A stretch of 6,043 nucleotides of DNA from Rhodospirillaceae bacterium (GTDB taxonomy: Bacteria > Pseudomonadota > Alphaproteobacteria > CADEGL01): positions 1-6,043 of the forward strand of contig JABIRQ010000158.1 in the NCBI GenBank assembly GCA_018699755.1, given 5' to 3'. Below the pieces are notes generated by a model that saw only the letters and a program-made list of their open reading frames with translations, was not told the origin of the DNA and searched no databases. The translations under genes and the position numbers were made by a program. Shown in pieces: positions 1 through 5,922 of the stretch. Each line of letters starts with the position of its first letter. The first letter of the stretch is position 1.

Positions 1-1
1 C

Positions 2-1183
2 GATGCGCGCTACCGGTTCGAGTTCGTCGATCAAGACGGAATCGCGAAAGATGCCAAGGCGAACACCCTGCGCAGCCGGTTCGGCGTGGAAACCGGACGG
101 TTTCACGGCATCGGCTTCGGCGTCGACGCCGAAGGCGTCCTGACCCTGGGCGAGCCGACCTACAACAGCACGACCAACGGCCGCACCCGCTACCCGGTGG
201 TCGCGGACCCGGAGGATCTCCAGCTCAATCAGGCCTTCCTCGTCTTCGACGGCACGATTCCAGGAACCATGGCCAAACTCGGCCGCCAGCGTATCGTCTG
301 GGACAACGCCCGTTTCATCGGCAATGTCGGCTTCCGCCAGAACGAGCAGACCTTCGACGCCGCCCGGGCGGTGCTGACGGCCGTGCCCGATACCGAGTTC
401 GACTATGCCTATCTGGCCGAGGTTCACCGCGTCTTCGGCAACCGGTCCTTCGCCGGCACGATGGGCATGAGCAGCCACGCAATCCGCGCGCATTACGACG
501 GCCTGGGCGCGGTGGCGGTCACGCCATTCGCCCTGCTGCTCGACTACGACCGCTCGGACCAGGCGGCGAATTCGAGCGCGACCTTCGGCGCCCTCGCCGA
601 CGGGCGGACGGCGCTTTCCGAGGATTGGGCGCTGCTCTACGAGGCCGGCCTGGCCCATCAGCAGGACGCCTATGCAAATCCGCGGGATTTCGGGCTGTGG
701 TACTACGCTGTCCGGCCCGGCTTGGCCTGGAAGGACGTCTCGGCCCGCCTCGGCTACGAGGTGCTGCAGGGCAACGGGCGGATCGGTTTTCGCACCCCGT
801 TGGCCACCCTGCACAAGTTCAACGGGCTGACCGACAAGTTCCTGACCACGCCTGCGAAGGGTATTCAGGACATCAATCTCGCCCTGGCGGCGAAGCTGCC
901 GCCCGGCGGCTGGCTTGGCGGCCTGTCCTTGGTCGGCGCTTGGCACGAATTCTATGGCGAGGATGGCGGCGGCCATTACGGGCGCGAATGGAACATCGGC
1001 GCATTCCGCACCTTGCCCACGAGTCTTGGGTCGACGCCCCTCGGCGACGTCTCCCTCGGCATCCAGTTCGCGCGCTACGACGCCGATGCCTTTGCTACGG
1101 ATACCAGCAAGCTGTGGCTGACGCTTCAGTTCAAGCTGTCGCCGGAGCCTTATCGCCGCGCGGTCCGGCCCCGGATCGAGTAG
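2..1183 (+). CDS. Alginate-export-family outer membrane porin (5' partial)
   Basis: This is the C-terminal 393 residues of an outer-membrane beta-barrel of the alginate_export/porin family, which lets small solutes, often anionic sugars or organic acids, diffuse through the outer membrane. The frame stays open to the window edge, with YRFEFVDQDG and LRSRFGVETGRF upstream of the first possible GTG at 86, so the start and signal peptide lie off the left side. The family-typical segment GRQRIVWDNARFIG, followed by GFRQNEQTFDA, is at about residues 94-120 of the visible part. The rest alternates polar and hydrophobic residues as beta strands do. The last strand (LWLTLQFKL) is followed by 14 residues rich in Pro and Arg instead of ending on an aromatic residue, which is odd for a barrel. 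The stop TAG lies one base from the stop of the convergent transglycosylase gene. The family is clear; the substrate cannot be read from sequence. Confidence 0.85.
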   Translation, partial: DARYRFEFVDQDGIAKDAKANTLRSRFGVETGRFHGIGFGVDAEGVLTLGEPTYNSTTNGRTRYPVVADPEDLQLNQAFLVFDGTIPGTMAKLGRQRIVWDNARFIGNVGFRQNEQTFDAARAVLTAVPDTEFDYAYLAEVHRVFGNRSFAGTMGMSSHAIRAHYDGLGAVAVTPFALLLDYDRSDQAANSSATFGALADGRTALSEDWALLYEAGLAHQQDAYANPRDFGLWYYAVRPGLAWKDVSARLGYEVLQGNGRIGFRTPLATLHKFNGLTDKFLTTPAKGIQDINLALAAKLPPGGWLGGLSLVGAWHEFYGEDGGGHYGREWNIGAFRTLPTSLGSTPLGDVSLGIQFARYDADAFATDTSKLWLTLQFKLSPEPYRRAVRPRIE

Positions 1184-1184
1184 C

Positions 1185-2459
1185 TCAGCCCGCTTTCAGG
1201 CGGGACAGAAGCTCGCTCGACGGATAGCCGTCGGGCGGCGCTCCGATCTCGCGCTGGTAGCCCCTGATCGCCGCCCGCGTCATCGGGCCGACGATGCCGT
1301 CCACGCCGCCGGTGTTGTGGCCGCGCGCGGTCAGCAGGCGCTGCATTTCCCTGACGTCGTCGATCCGCAGCTTGGCGTCGTTGCGCGGCCAGGCGGTCAG
1401 GAAGGGTCCGCCGCCGCCGATCCTGTCCGCCAGATGGGCAACCGCCAAGGCGTAAGAGGTTGCGTTGTTGTAGCGCATGATCACGCGGAAATTCTTGAGG
1501 ACGAGGAAGGCCGGGCCGCGATGGCCCGCCGGCGCGATCACCGAGGCGGGCAGCGAATCGTCGGGCAGGGTTGCGTCCTTGGCCGCGCGCACGCCCAGGG
1601 CGTGCCAGGTGCCGACCGTGCGCACCGTGTCCAATTCCGCCTCTTCCCAGGGGAAGTTGGCGGGCAGGACAACTTCCGCGCCCCAGGGCTGGCCGTCCCG
1701 CCAGCCGGATTTGTCGAGGTAGTTCGCGGTCGAGGCCAAGGCGTCGACCGGCTCGTCCCACATGTTGCGCTTGCCGTTTCGGTCGTGGTCGACGGCATAG
1801 GCGGTGAACGCGGCGGGCATGAACTGGGTATGGCCCATCGCTCCGGCCCAGGAGCCGCGCATCCGTTCGGGGGTGATGTCGCCCGCCTGCAGGATATCCA
1901 GGGCGATCAGCAACTGCTCGCGGAAGCTGTCGGTGCGCCGGCCCTGATAGGCCAGGGTGGCCAGGGCCTCGATCACGCTGAAATCGCCCATATAGCCGCC
2001 GTAGTTGGTTTCCAGCCCCCAGATCGCGACGACGATCTCGGGCGGCACCCCATAGGTCGCGGCCAAGTCGCGCAGGGTCTGCCATTGGGCGGCCAGCGCT
2101 TCCTTGCCGCTCGCGATGCGGGTATCCGAGACGGCGCTGTCCAGATACTCCCAGATCGGGCGCACGAACTCCGCCTGCTTGGAATCGAGTTCAAGGACCT
2201 TCGCGTTCGGCCGGACCCCGGCGAAGGCCCGGTCGAAGGTGGTCGCCGAGACGCCGCGGCCCAGGGCCTCGGCCTTCAGGCCGGCCCGCCAGGCCGCGAA
2301 TTTCTCATCCGGCGTCATGGCGACCTGCACCGCCGGCTGAACCGCGGCGGTCGGTTGAACCGATTGCCCAGCGGTCTGGCCGTCCGCCGTCGTCGTCTGG
2401 CAGCCGGCCAGCAGAATGCCGACGATGGCTAGAACGAGAATCCTGAACGAATGGGCCAT
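1185..2459 (-). CDS. MltB-type lytic murein transglycosylase, lipoprotein
   Basis: This 424-residue periplasmic enzyme would cleave the MurNAc-GlcNAc bond of peptidoglycan, forming 1,6-anhydro ends. Residues 1-20 are a lipoprotein signal ending in the lipobox LAGC (Cys20, then Gln at +2, so outer-membrane sorting is expected). A Thr/Gln/Ala/Pro-rich linker covers about 21-48. The SLT_2/MltB catalytic domain covers about 50-350, with the predicted catalytic Glu150 in IWGLETNYGG, the motif GAMGHTQFMPAAF (206-218) and YNNATSYALAVAHLADRI (330-347). A PG_binding_1 domain sits at about 363-421. The length and domain order match the MltB_2 subgroup. The frame is open 91 codons further upstream, but that part lies inside the hydratase gene and is Arg-rich shadow sequence; the lipoprotein signal fixes the start at 2459. 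Only 5 bp separate this gene from the upstream hydratase stop. No Shine-Dalgarno is visible before the ATG (CTGACCCCC), so translation probably depends on coupling. Confidence 0.93.
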   Translation of the reverse strand: MAHSFRILVLAIVGILLAGCQTTTADGQTAGQSVQPTAAVQPAVQVAMTPDEKFAAWRAGLKAEALGRGVSATTFDRAFAGVRPNAKVLELDSKQAEFVRPIWEYLDSAVSDTRIASGKEALAAQWQTLRDLAATYGVPPEIVVAIWGLETNYGGYMGDFSVIEALATLAYQGRRTDSFREQLLIALDILQAGDITPERMRGSWAGAMGHTQFMPAAFTAYAVDHDRNGKRNMWDEPVDALASTANYLDKSGWRDGQPWGAEVVLPANFPWEEAELDTVRTVGTWHALGVRAAKDATLPDDSLPASVIAPAGHRGPAFLVLKNFRVIMRYNNATSYALAVAHLADRIGGGGPFLTAWPRNDAKLRIDDVREMQRLLTARGHNTGGVDGIVGPMTRAAIRGYQREIGAPPDGYPSSELLSRLKAG

Positions 2460-2464
2460 GGGGG

Positions 2465-3262
2465 TCAGCGCACGATCAGGGTCGCGACGCCGAGGCCGTC
2501 GACCTCGCTGATCATCTCGTCGCCCGCCTTCAACGGCTTGCTGGTGACGATGCTGCCGGTCATGACGATGTCTCCCTTGCGCAGCATGCGCCCGCGCTTC
2601 ACCAGGTTGTTGGCGAGCCAGGCGAGCGGCTCGAACGGATGGCCCAGGGCGTCGCGGCCATGGCCTTCGCCGACGGTCTCGCCGTTGATCTTCATGCGCC
2701 CCGGCAAGGCGCCGAGATCGAGGCCGCGCCAATCCTCGACCGGGGGGCCGAGGACGCAGCCCCGGTTCATCGAGCCGTCGGTGATCAGCAATTCGATGGT
2801 CATGGCCTTGTAATCGACCTTGCGCAGGTCGACGATTTCCGTCGCCGCCATGCAGGCGCCGACCGCCCCGGCGACCGAATCGCGATCGTAGGGCGCATCC
2901 TTGGCCGGCAGGTCTTTCGCCAGGCGCACGGCGATCTCCGTCTCCACGGCCAGGTCCAGGAAGTCGGCGCTGTCGACCTCGCCCCGGAGCTCCAGAACCT
3001 GGGGCGCGCGGATCGGCCCCTCGGACGGGTGGCCGATTCCGACCATTTCCTGCATGACCTTGGAGGTCAGGGCGACCTTCCAGCCCGCGAGGGCGCCTTG
3101 GCCGGCCTCCTCGCGCATGGCGATCAAGGCGTCCTGGGCGGCATAGGCCTCGTCCATGTCGTGCGGCGCGATATCGGCGGGGAGGGGCGCCAGCCGCTCC
3201 AGCGCTTCTTGGGATTCGAAGATGTGCCTGGCGGCGCCTTCGACCCGGGTTTGATCGGCCAT
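2465..3262 (-). CDS. 2-keto-4-pentenoate hydratase family protein (MhpD/HpaH-like)
   Basis: This 265-residue cytoplasmic enzyme belongs to the fumarylacetoacetate-hydrolase fold, in the branch of 2-hydroxypentadienoate hydratases, 2-oxohept-3-ene-1,7-dioate hydratases and 4-oxalocrotonate decarboxylases. These act in the lower meta-cleavage pathways of aromatic catabolism. Visible marks are the conserved lysine in GWKVALTS (Lys62), the predicted divalent-metal ligands Glu107 and Glu109 in VETEIAVRL and Glu142 in TEIVD, and the C-terminal block LGHPFEPLAWLANNL followed by GDIVMTGS. The length is close to MhpD and HpaH (about 265-270). The start is fixed by a GAGGAG ribosome binding site 6 bases upstream. 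It is the first gene of a two-gene minus-strand unit with the transglycosylase. No ring-cleavage dioxygenase, aldolase or dehydrogenase is nearby, so the substrate is not predictable; hydratase and decarboxylase activities cannot be told apart here. Confidence 0.9.
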   Translation of the reverse strand: MADQTRVEGAARHIFESQEALERLAPLPADIAPHDMDEAYAAQDALIAMREEAGQGALAGWKVALTSKVMQEMVGIGHPSEGPIRAPQVLELRGEVDSADFLDLAVETEIAVRLAKDLPAKDAPYDRDSVAGAVGACMAATEIVDLRKVDYKAMTIELLITDGSMNRGCVLGPPVEDWRGLDLGALPGRMKINGETVGEGHGRDALGHPFEPLAWLANNLVKRGRMLRKGDIVMTGSIVTSKPLKAGDEMISEVDGLGVATLIVR

Positions 3263-3268
3263 CGCGGT

Positions 3269-3274
3269 CTCCTC
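3269..3274 (-). promoter_or_regulatory. Ribosome binding site of the hydratase gene
   Basis: GAGGAG on the minus strand, 6 bases before the ATG at 3262. It is the strongest Shine-Dalgarno in the window and confirms the hydratase start. Confidence 0.75.
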
Positions 3275-3295
3275 GGTAACGGCTTCGGCGCGCGC

Positions 3296-3324
3296 ATCAT
3301 GCTAGGCGCGGGCGGTGCCATCAA
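3296..3324 (-). promoter_or_regulatory. Possible sigma70-type promoter for the hydratase-transglycosylase pair
   Basis: On the minus strand TTGATG (-35, plus coordinates 3319-3324) is followed after 17 bases by CATGAT (-10, plus coordinates 3296-3301). Each matches the consensus at 4 of 6 positions. Transcription would start near 3289, giving a leader of about 27 nt that contains the GAGGAG site. It lies in the only intergenic region large enough for a promoter. The match is moderate, and in GC-rich DNA such pairs arise by chance. Confidence 0.28.
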
Positions 3325-3391
3325 GCGCAGTCGCGCGTGCCGTTCGCGGCATGGCCCTTGACCGGGCGGCGGCGCGCGCGACTCTCTAACC

Positions 3392-3955
3392 ATGCGCCCT
3401 CGCCGATTCCTGTCCGCCGCGATTCTTCTGGCTTGCACCGTTTGCCCCGCCCTTGCGGTGGCCGACGGTCCGCCGCCGTTTTCGGGGTCGAGCCGGCCCT
3501 TCATCCAGCTCGCCCCGCGCGAGACGGCGCCCGACCTGCCCTTCACCACGCGCTACGGTGACACCTGGCGCCTGTCCCAGTTCCGGGGGCGGGTCGTGGT
3601 GCTGAACTTCTGGGCCACCTGGTGCGAGCCCTGTATCCGCGAGATGCCGTCGCTGGACCGTCTGGCCGCGATCTTGGATTCGGAGAAGGCCGTGGTCCTG
3701 CCCGTCGCCATCGACCGCAAGGGGCCCTTCGCCGTCCGCCCTTTCTTCGCCCTGCACCGCCTTGAGAGTCTCGACATGCTGTTCGATCCGGCGGACGCCC
3801 TGCGCGCCGAGCTCGGTGCGCTGGACGCGCTGCCCATCACCTTCGTGATCGACCGGAGAGGCCGGCTGGCCGGTTATCTGCCCGGCGCGGCCGAATGGGA
3901 TTCGCCCGATGCGCTGGCCGTGATCCGCTACTATCTTTCCGAAGACGGGGAATAG
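3392..3955 (+). CDS. TlpA/thioredoxin-like periplasmic thiol-disulfide oxidoreductase
   Basis: This 187-residue exported protein has a thioredoxin fold of the TlpA/ResA (AhpC/TSA-Redoxin) type. Residues 1 to about 24 form a signal peptide: a basic MRPRR end, a hydrophobic core and a cleavage site around ALAVA. The active site is WCEPC with Cys78 and Cys81, following the family strand VVVLNFWATW. The cis-proline expected opposite it is Pro148 in LPITFVIDRRG. Such proteins usually reduce disulfides in periplasmic clients, for example in cytochrome c maturation or copper-site assembly, but no client is encoded nearby. No clear Shine-Dalgarno precedes the ATG (ACTCTCTAACC), and no upstream in-frame start exists in the intergenic region; the signal peptide supports this start. 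It is divergent from the hydratase and is followed after 30 bp by the M24 gene, so the two are probably co-transcribed. Confidence 0.92.
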   Translation: MRPRRFLSAAILLACTVCPALAVADGPPPFSGSSRPFIQLAPRETAPDLPFTTRYGDTWRLSQFRGRVVVLNFWATWCEPCIREMPSLDRLAAILDSEKAVVLPVAIDRKGPFAVRPFFALHRLESLDMLFDPADALRAELGALDALPITFVIDRRGRLAGYLPGAAEWDSPDALAVIRYYLSEDGE

Positions 3956-3970
3956 GCCGGGATCGGAAGC

Positions 3971-3980
3971 AGGGGGAAGG
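3971..3980 (+). promoter_or_regulatory. Ribosome binding site of the M24 gene
   Basis: The purine run AGGGGGAAGG ends 5 bases before the ATG at 3986. It fixes the M24 start and shows that the gene can be translated independently of the upstream tlpA-like gene. Confidence 0.65.
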
Positions 3981-3985
3981 CGCGC

Positions 3986-5158
3986 ATGCCGCCGTTCGAC
4001 AAGCGGGAATACGAGAGCCGGGTCCGGCGGACCAAGGCGGCGATGGCCGAGGCCGATATCGACACCCTGATCTCGACCAGTCCCGGCAACATGAACTGGC
4101 TGACCGGCTATGACGGTTGGTCCTTCTACGTCCATCAGATGGCCGTCACGGCGCAGAAGCTGGACCGGCCGCTCTGGATCGGGCGCGGGTTGGACCTTGC
4201 CGGTGCACGCCTGACCTGCTGGCTGGGCGAGGCCGAGCTCGAAGGCTATTCCGACGACTATCTCCAGTCGAAGGAGAACCACCCCATGGCCTTCTGCGCC
4301 GAGATGCTGCGGGCGCACGGATTGGACCGGGGACGCATCGCGGTCGAGATGGACGACTGGTATTTCACCGGTCTGGCCCTCGACACCTTGCGCCGCGAAT
4401 TGCCCAACGCCGAGATTGTCGATGCCGAGTTCCTGGTCGATTGGGTGCGCATCGTCAAATCCCCGGCCGAGATCGCGGTGATGGAGGAGGCCAGCCGCAT
4501 CGCCGAGCGGGTCATGCAAGCGGCCATCGACGCCATCCGCCCCGGCGTGCGCCAATGCGACGCGGTGGCGGAGGTCTACGCCGCCCAGATGCGCGGCACG
4601 GAGAAATTCGGCGGCGACTACCCGGCCTGCGCCCCGGCCATGCCGATGGGCGAGATGGCGGCGGCCCCGCATTTCACCTGGACCGACGCGCCCTTCGAAA
4701 CCGGCTCGGCCACCAACATGGAACTGGCCGGCTGCCGCCACCGCTATCACAGCGCGATCTGCCGCACCGTCCAGCTCGGCCCCGCGCCGGCCAAGCTGGC
4801 GGACCTGGCGAAGCTGGTGGGCGAAGCCTTCGAGGCGTCGCTCGACGCCATCGAGCCCGGCGTCACCTGCGAAGCGGTAGCCGAGGCCTGCCAGGCCGTG
4901 TTCCGGCGCGGCGGCCACGAGAAGCCGACCCGCATGGGCTACGCCATCGGCCTCAACTATCCGCCCGACTGGGGCGAGCGCACGGCCAGCATGCGCGCGG
5001 GCGACCGCACCGTCCTGAAACCGGGCATGGCCTTCCACGTCATCCCGGCCCTCTGGCTGGACGACTGGGGCTACATTCTCAGCGAGACGGTGGTCGTGAC
5101 CGAGACCGGCTGCCGGTCCCTCGTGGAGTGCCCGAGGGAACTGGTCGTCAAGACTTAG
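3986..5158 (+). CDS. M24-fold hydrolase, creatinase / ectoine hydrolase (DoeA/EutD)-like
   Basis: This 390-residue cytoplasmic protein has the two-domain creatinase/aminopeptidase P architecture: N-terminal domain about 8-155, pita-bread domain about 160-385. The stretch NMNWLTGYDGWSFYVHQ (35-51), then GGDYPA, AAPHFTW (His229), MELAGC (Glu246) and YPPDWGERT (325-333), closely resembles, from memory, the ectoine hydrolases DoeA/EutD, which open the ectoine ring to N-acetyl-diaminobutyrate. The length also matches (about 390-400). Compared with E. coli PepP, the metal ligands D260, D271, H354 and E383 correspond to Glu246, Ala257, Tyr319 and Ile353; only the last Glu is kept (Glu367). A dinuclear metallopeptidase is therefore unlikely. 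No ectoine deacetylase, regulator or transporter gene is in the window, so ectoine as substrate is unproven; another small amide or cyclic amidine is possible. It follows the tlpA-like gene by 30 bp and overlaps the convergent GYD gene by 11 bp. Confidence 0.88.
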   Translation: MPPFDKREYESRVRRTKAAMAEADIDTLISTSPGNMNWLTGYDGWSFYVHQMAVTAQKLDRPLWIGRGLDLAGARLTCWLGEAELEGYSDDYLQSKENHPMAFCAEMLRAHGLDRGRIAVEMDDWYFTGLALDTLRRELPNAEIVDAEFLVDWVRIVKSPAEIAVMEEASRIAERVMQAAIDAIRPGVRQCDAVAEVYAAQMRGTEKFGGDYPACAPAMPMGEMAAAPHFTWTDAPFETGSATNMELAGCRHRYHSAICRTVQLGPAPAKLADLAKLVGEAFEASLDAIEPGVTCEAVAEACQAVFRRGGHEKPTRMGYAIGLNYPPDWGERTASMRAGDRTVLKPGMAFHVIPALWLDDWGYILSETVVVTETGCRSLVECPRELVVKT

Positions 5159-5477
5159 GCTTCAAATCGTCGAACAGGCCCTTCTCGGGCAGTTCGGCGA
5201 CGATCTCGCCGAATTCGTCCTTGGTGAAGGCGCGCATGGTGCTGGTCGTGACCGCGCCCAGGCGGCCGATTTCGAGCAGGATCTTGGCCATGGTCTTGTC
5301 GTCCGGGGCCTCGAAGATCACCACGAAATCGTGGTCGCCCAGGGTCAGGTAGAAATCCTTGATGCGCGCGCCGAACTTGTCGAGGGCGGCGCTCATGATC
5401 TGGGACCGCTTGTGCGAATCCTTGATCGTCTCGACCCCCCAGCGGGTGAAATCGAGCATGACGATATAGGTGTTCAT
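5148..5477 (-). CDS. GYD domain-containing small protein
   Basis: This 109-residue protein matches the GYD family, a small ferredoxin-like (dimeric alpha-beta barrel type) fold of unknown function. Evidence is the opening MNTYIVMLDFTRWGVETIKD and the central LGDHDFVVIFEAPDD (46-60), where the family motif G-x-Y-D appears as G-D-H-D. It ends with the family-like region STMRAFTKDEFGEIV (79-93). The length is typical. No signal peptide or membrane segment is seen, so it is probably cytoplasmic. The ATG overlaps the TGA of the upstream dioxygenase remnant (ATGA) and is preceded by GGAAG 7 bases away, which indicates translational coupling with the dioxygenase gene when that was intact. The frame runs open up to 5891 inside the dioxygenase, but that extension is Pro/Arg-rich shadow sequence. 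The 3' end overlaps the M24 gene on the other strand by 11 bp. Function is unknown; a role tied to the dioxygenase is inferred from the coupling only. Confidence 0.88.
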   Translation of the reverse strand: MNTYIVMLDFTRWGVETIKDSHKRSQIMSAALDKFGARIKDFYLTLGDHDFVVIFEAPDDKTMAKILLEIGRLGAVTTSTMRAFTKDEFGEIVAELPEKGLFDDLKPKS

Positions 5478-5887
5478 GGTCTGGCTTCCGTTTCGTTCGG
5501 TTGCGGGACCGCATGGCGCGATTCCCAAGGGGCGTAGAGGTCGATGATGTTGGGTCCGGCCCGGCGCGGGGCCTTGCTGCGGATCCAGACGCGCAGCAGG
5601 TGGCGTTTCCGGCCCGGCGCGTCGCGGTATTCCTTGCGCGAATGCAGCACCGTGTAGTTGTTGATGAGCTGCAGGTCGCCGGGTTCGAGATACATGCGGA
5701 GCTGGATCTCCGGCCGCTCCAGCACCGCGTCGAGCAGGTCCTGGGCTTCGGTCTCCTCGGCCGTCACCGTGATGCCCTCGGGCTCCAGCCAGGCGGGCGG
5801 GTTGCGGTTGTAGAAGACGTGCATGCGGCCGTGTTCGGTCCAGAAGACCGGCTGGCGGCCCGGCAGGACGGGCTGAGTTCGCCGCCC
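5474..5887 (-). pseudogene. TauD/TfdA-family Fe(II)/2-oxoglutarate dioxygenase, C-terminal remnant
   Basis: Only the C-terminal third of a TauD/TfdA-like (gamma-butyrobetaine-hydroxylase-like) dioxygenase is present. From the first internal ATG at 5824 it gives 116 residues, including LEPGDLQLINNYTVLHSR with the distal iron-binding His61, then a Arg-rich block KRHLLRVWI in which Arg74 and Arg78 correspond to TauD R266 and R270 (2-oxoglutarate binding). Homology-like sequence continues upstream of 5824 in the same frame (VLPGRQPVFWTEHGR), and no ATG, GTG or TTG lies in that part, so 5824 is not the natural start. An in-frame TGA at 5888-5890 closes the frame, and an amidase gene on the other strand starts 28 bp beyond. 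The HxD motif of the iron triad is missing, so activity is not expected. Intact relatives are roughly 280-400 residues. The stop overlaps the GYD start. It could be a genuine deletion product or an assembly chimera. Confidence 0.78.
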
Positions 5888-5922
5888 TCACCGGCTTCCT
5901 GCGTCACCGGTTCGGCTCATGA
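5872..5922 (+). pseudogene. Possible C-terminal tail of a truncated gene upstream of the amidase
   Basis: In one plus-strand frame the bases before the amidase read AEFAALTGFLRHRFGS and stop with a TGA that overlaps the amidase ATG as ATGA. The codons are mostly G/C-ended, as in the real genes here, and the peptide looks like a natural protein tail. Upstream of about 5866 the same frame turns into Arg/Gly/Pro-rich shadow sequence of the dioxygenase. This suggests the last codons of an operon partner of the amidase whose body has been lost at the same breakpoint. The peptide is too short to name a family, and chance cannot be excluded. Confidence 0.35.

Noticed and set aside
86..88. GTG as the start of the porin
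   Set aside because: Convincing family sequence (YRFEFVDQDG) continues in frame upstream to the window edge, so the gene is partial.
1189..1204. Hairpin CCCGC-TTTCAG-GCGGG at the porin/transglycosylase convergence as a terminator
   Set aside because: Only a 5-bp stem with no T-run on either side, and it lies in the last transglycosylase codons.
1317..2432. 371-codon plus-strand open frame opposite the transglycosylase
   Set aside because: Low-complexity Gly/Arg/Val composition and exact opposition to a gene with a lipobox, a catalytic Glu motif and a PG-binding domain.
2460..2732. N-terminal extension of the transglycosylase frame by 91 codons
   Set aside because: It overlaps the hydratase C-terminus, is almost entirely Arg/Ala/Gln/Pro, and would bury the lipoprotein signal peptide inside the protein.
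2639..3361. 240-codon plus-strand open frame opposite the hydratase
   Set aside because: Shadow frame; the opposite strand has a strong ribosome site and conserved metal ligands.
3358..3386. TTGACC with a downstream -10 as promoter of the tlpA-like gene
   Set aside because: At 17-bp spacing the -10 is ACTCTC, a poor match; the better TCTAAC is 21 bp away and abuts the ATG.
3386..5038. 550-codon minus-strand open frame opposite the tlpA-like and M24 genes
   Set aside because: It is Gly/Arg/Val/His-rich without recognisable motifs and lies opposite two genes with clear active-site motifs; a GC-rich antisense shadow.
5104..5138. Two adjacent hairpins (GACCGG/CCGGTC and CCCTCG/CGAGGG) near the end of the M24 gene as a terminator
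   Set aside because: Both are inside coding sequence, no T-tract follows, and 6-bp stems are common in DNA this GC-rich.
5478..5891. N-terminal extension of the GYD frame to 247 codons
   Set aside because: The extension is Pro/Arg/Ala-rich and out of frame with the dioxygenase sequence that the region clearly encodes; the GYD domain starts at 5477 with a suitable ribosome site.
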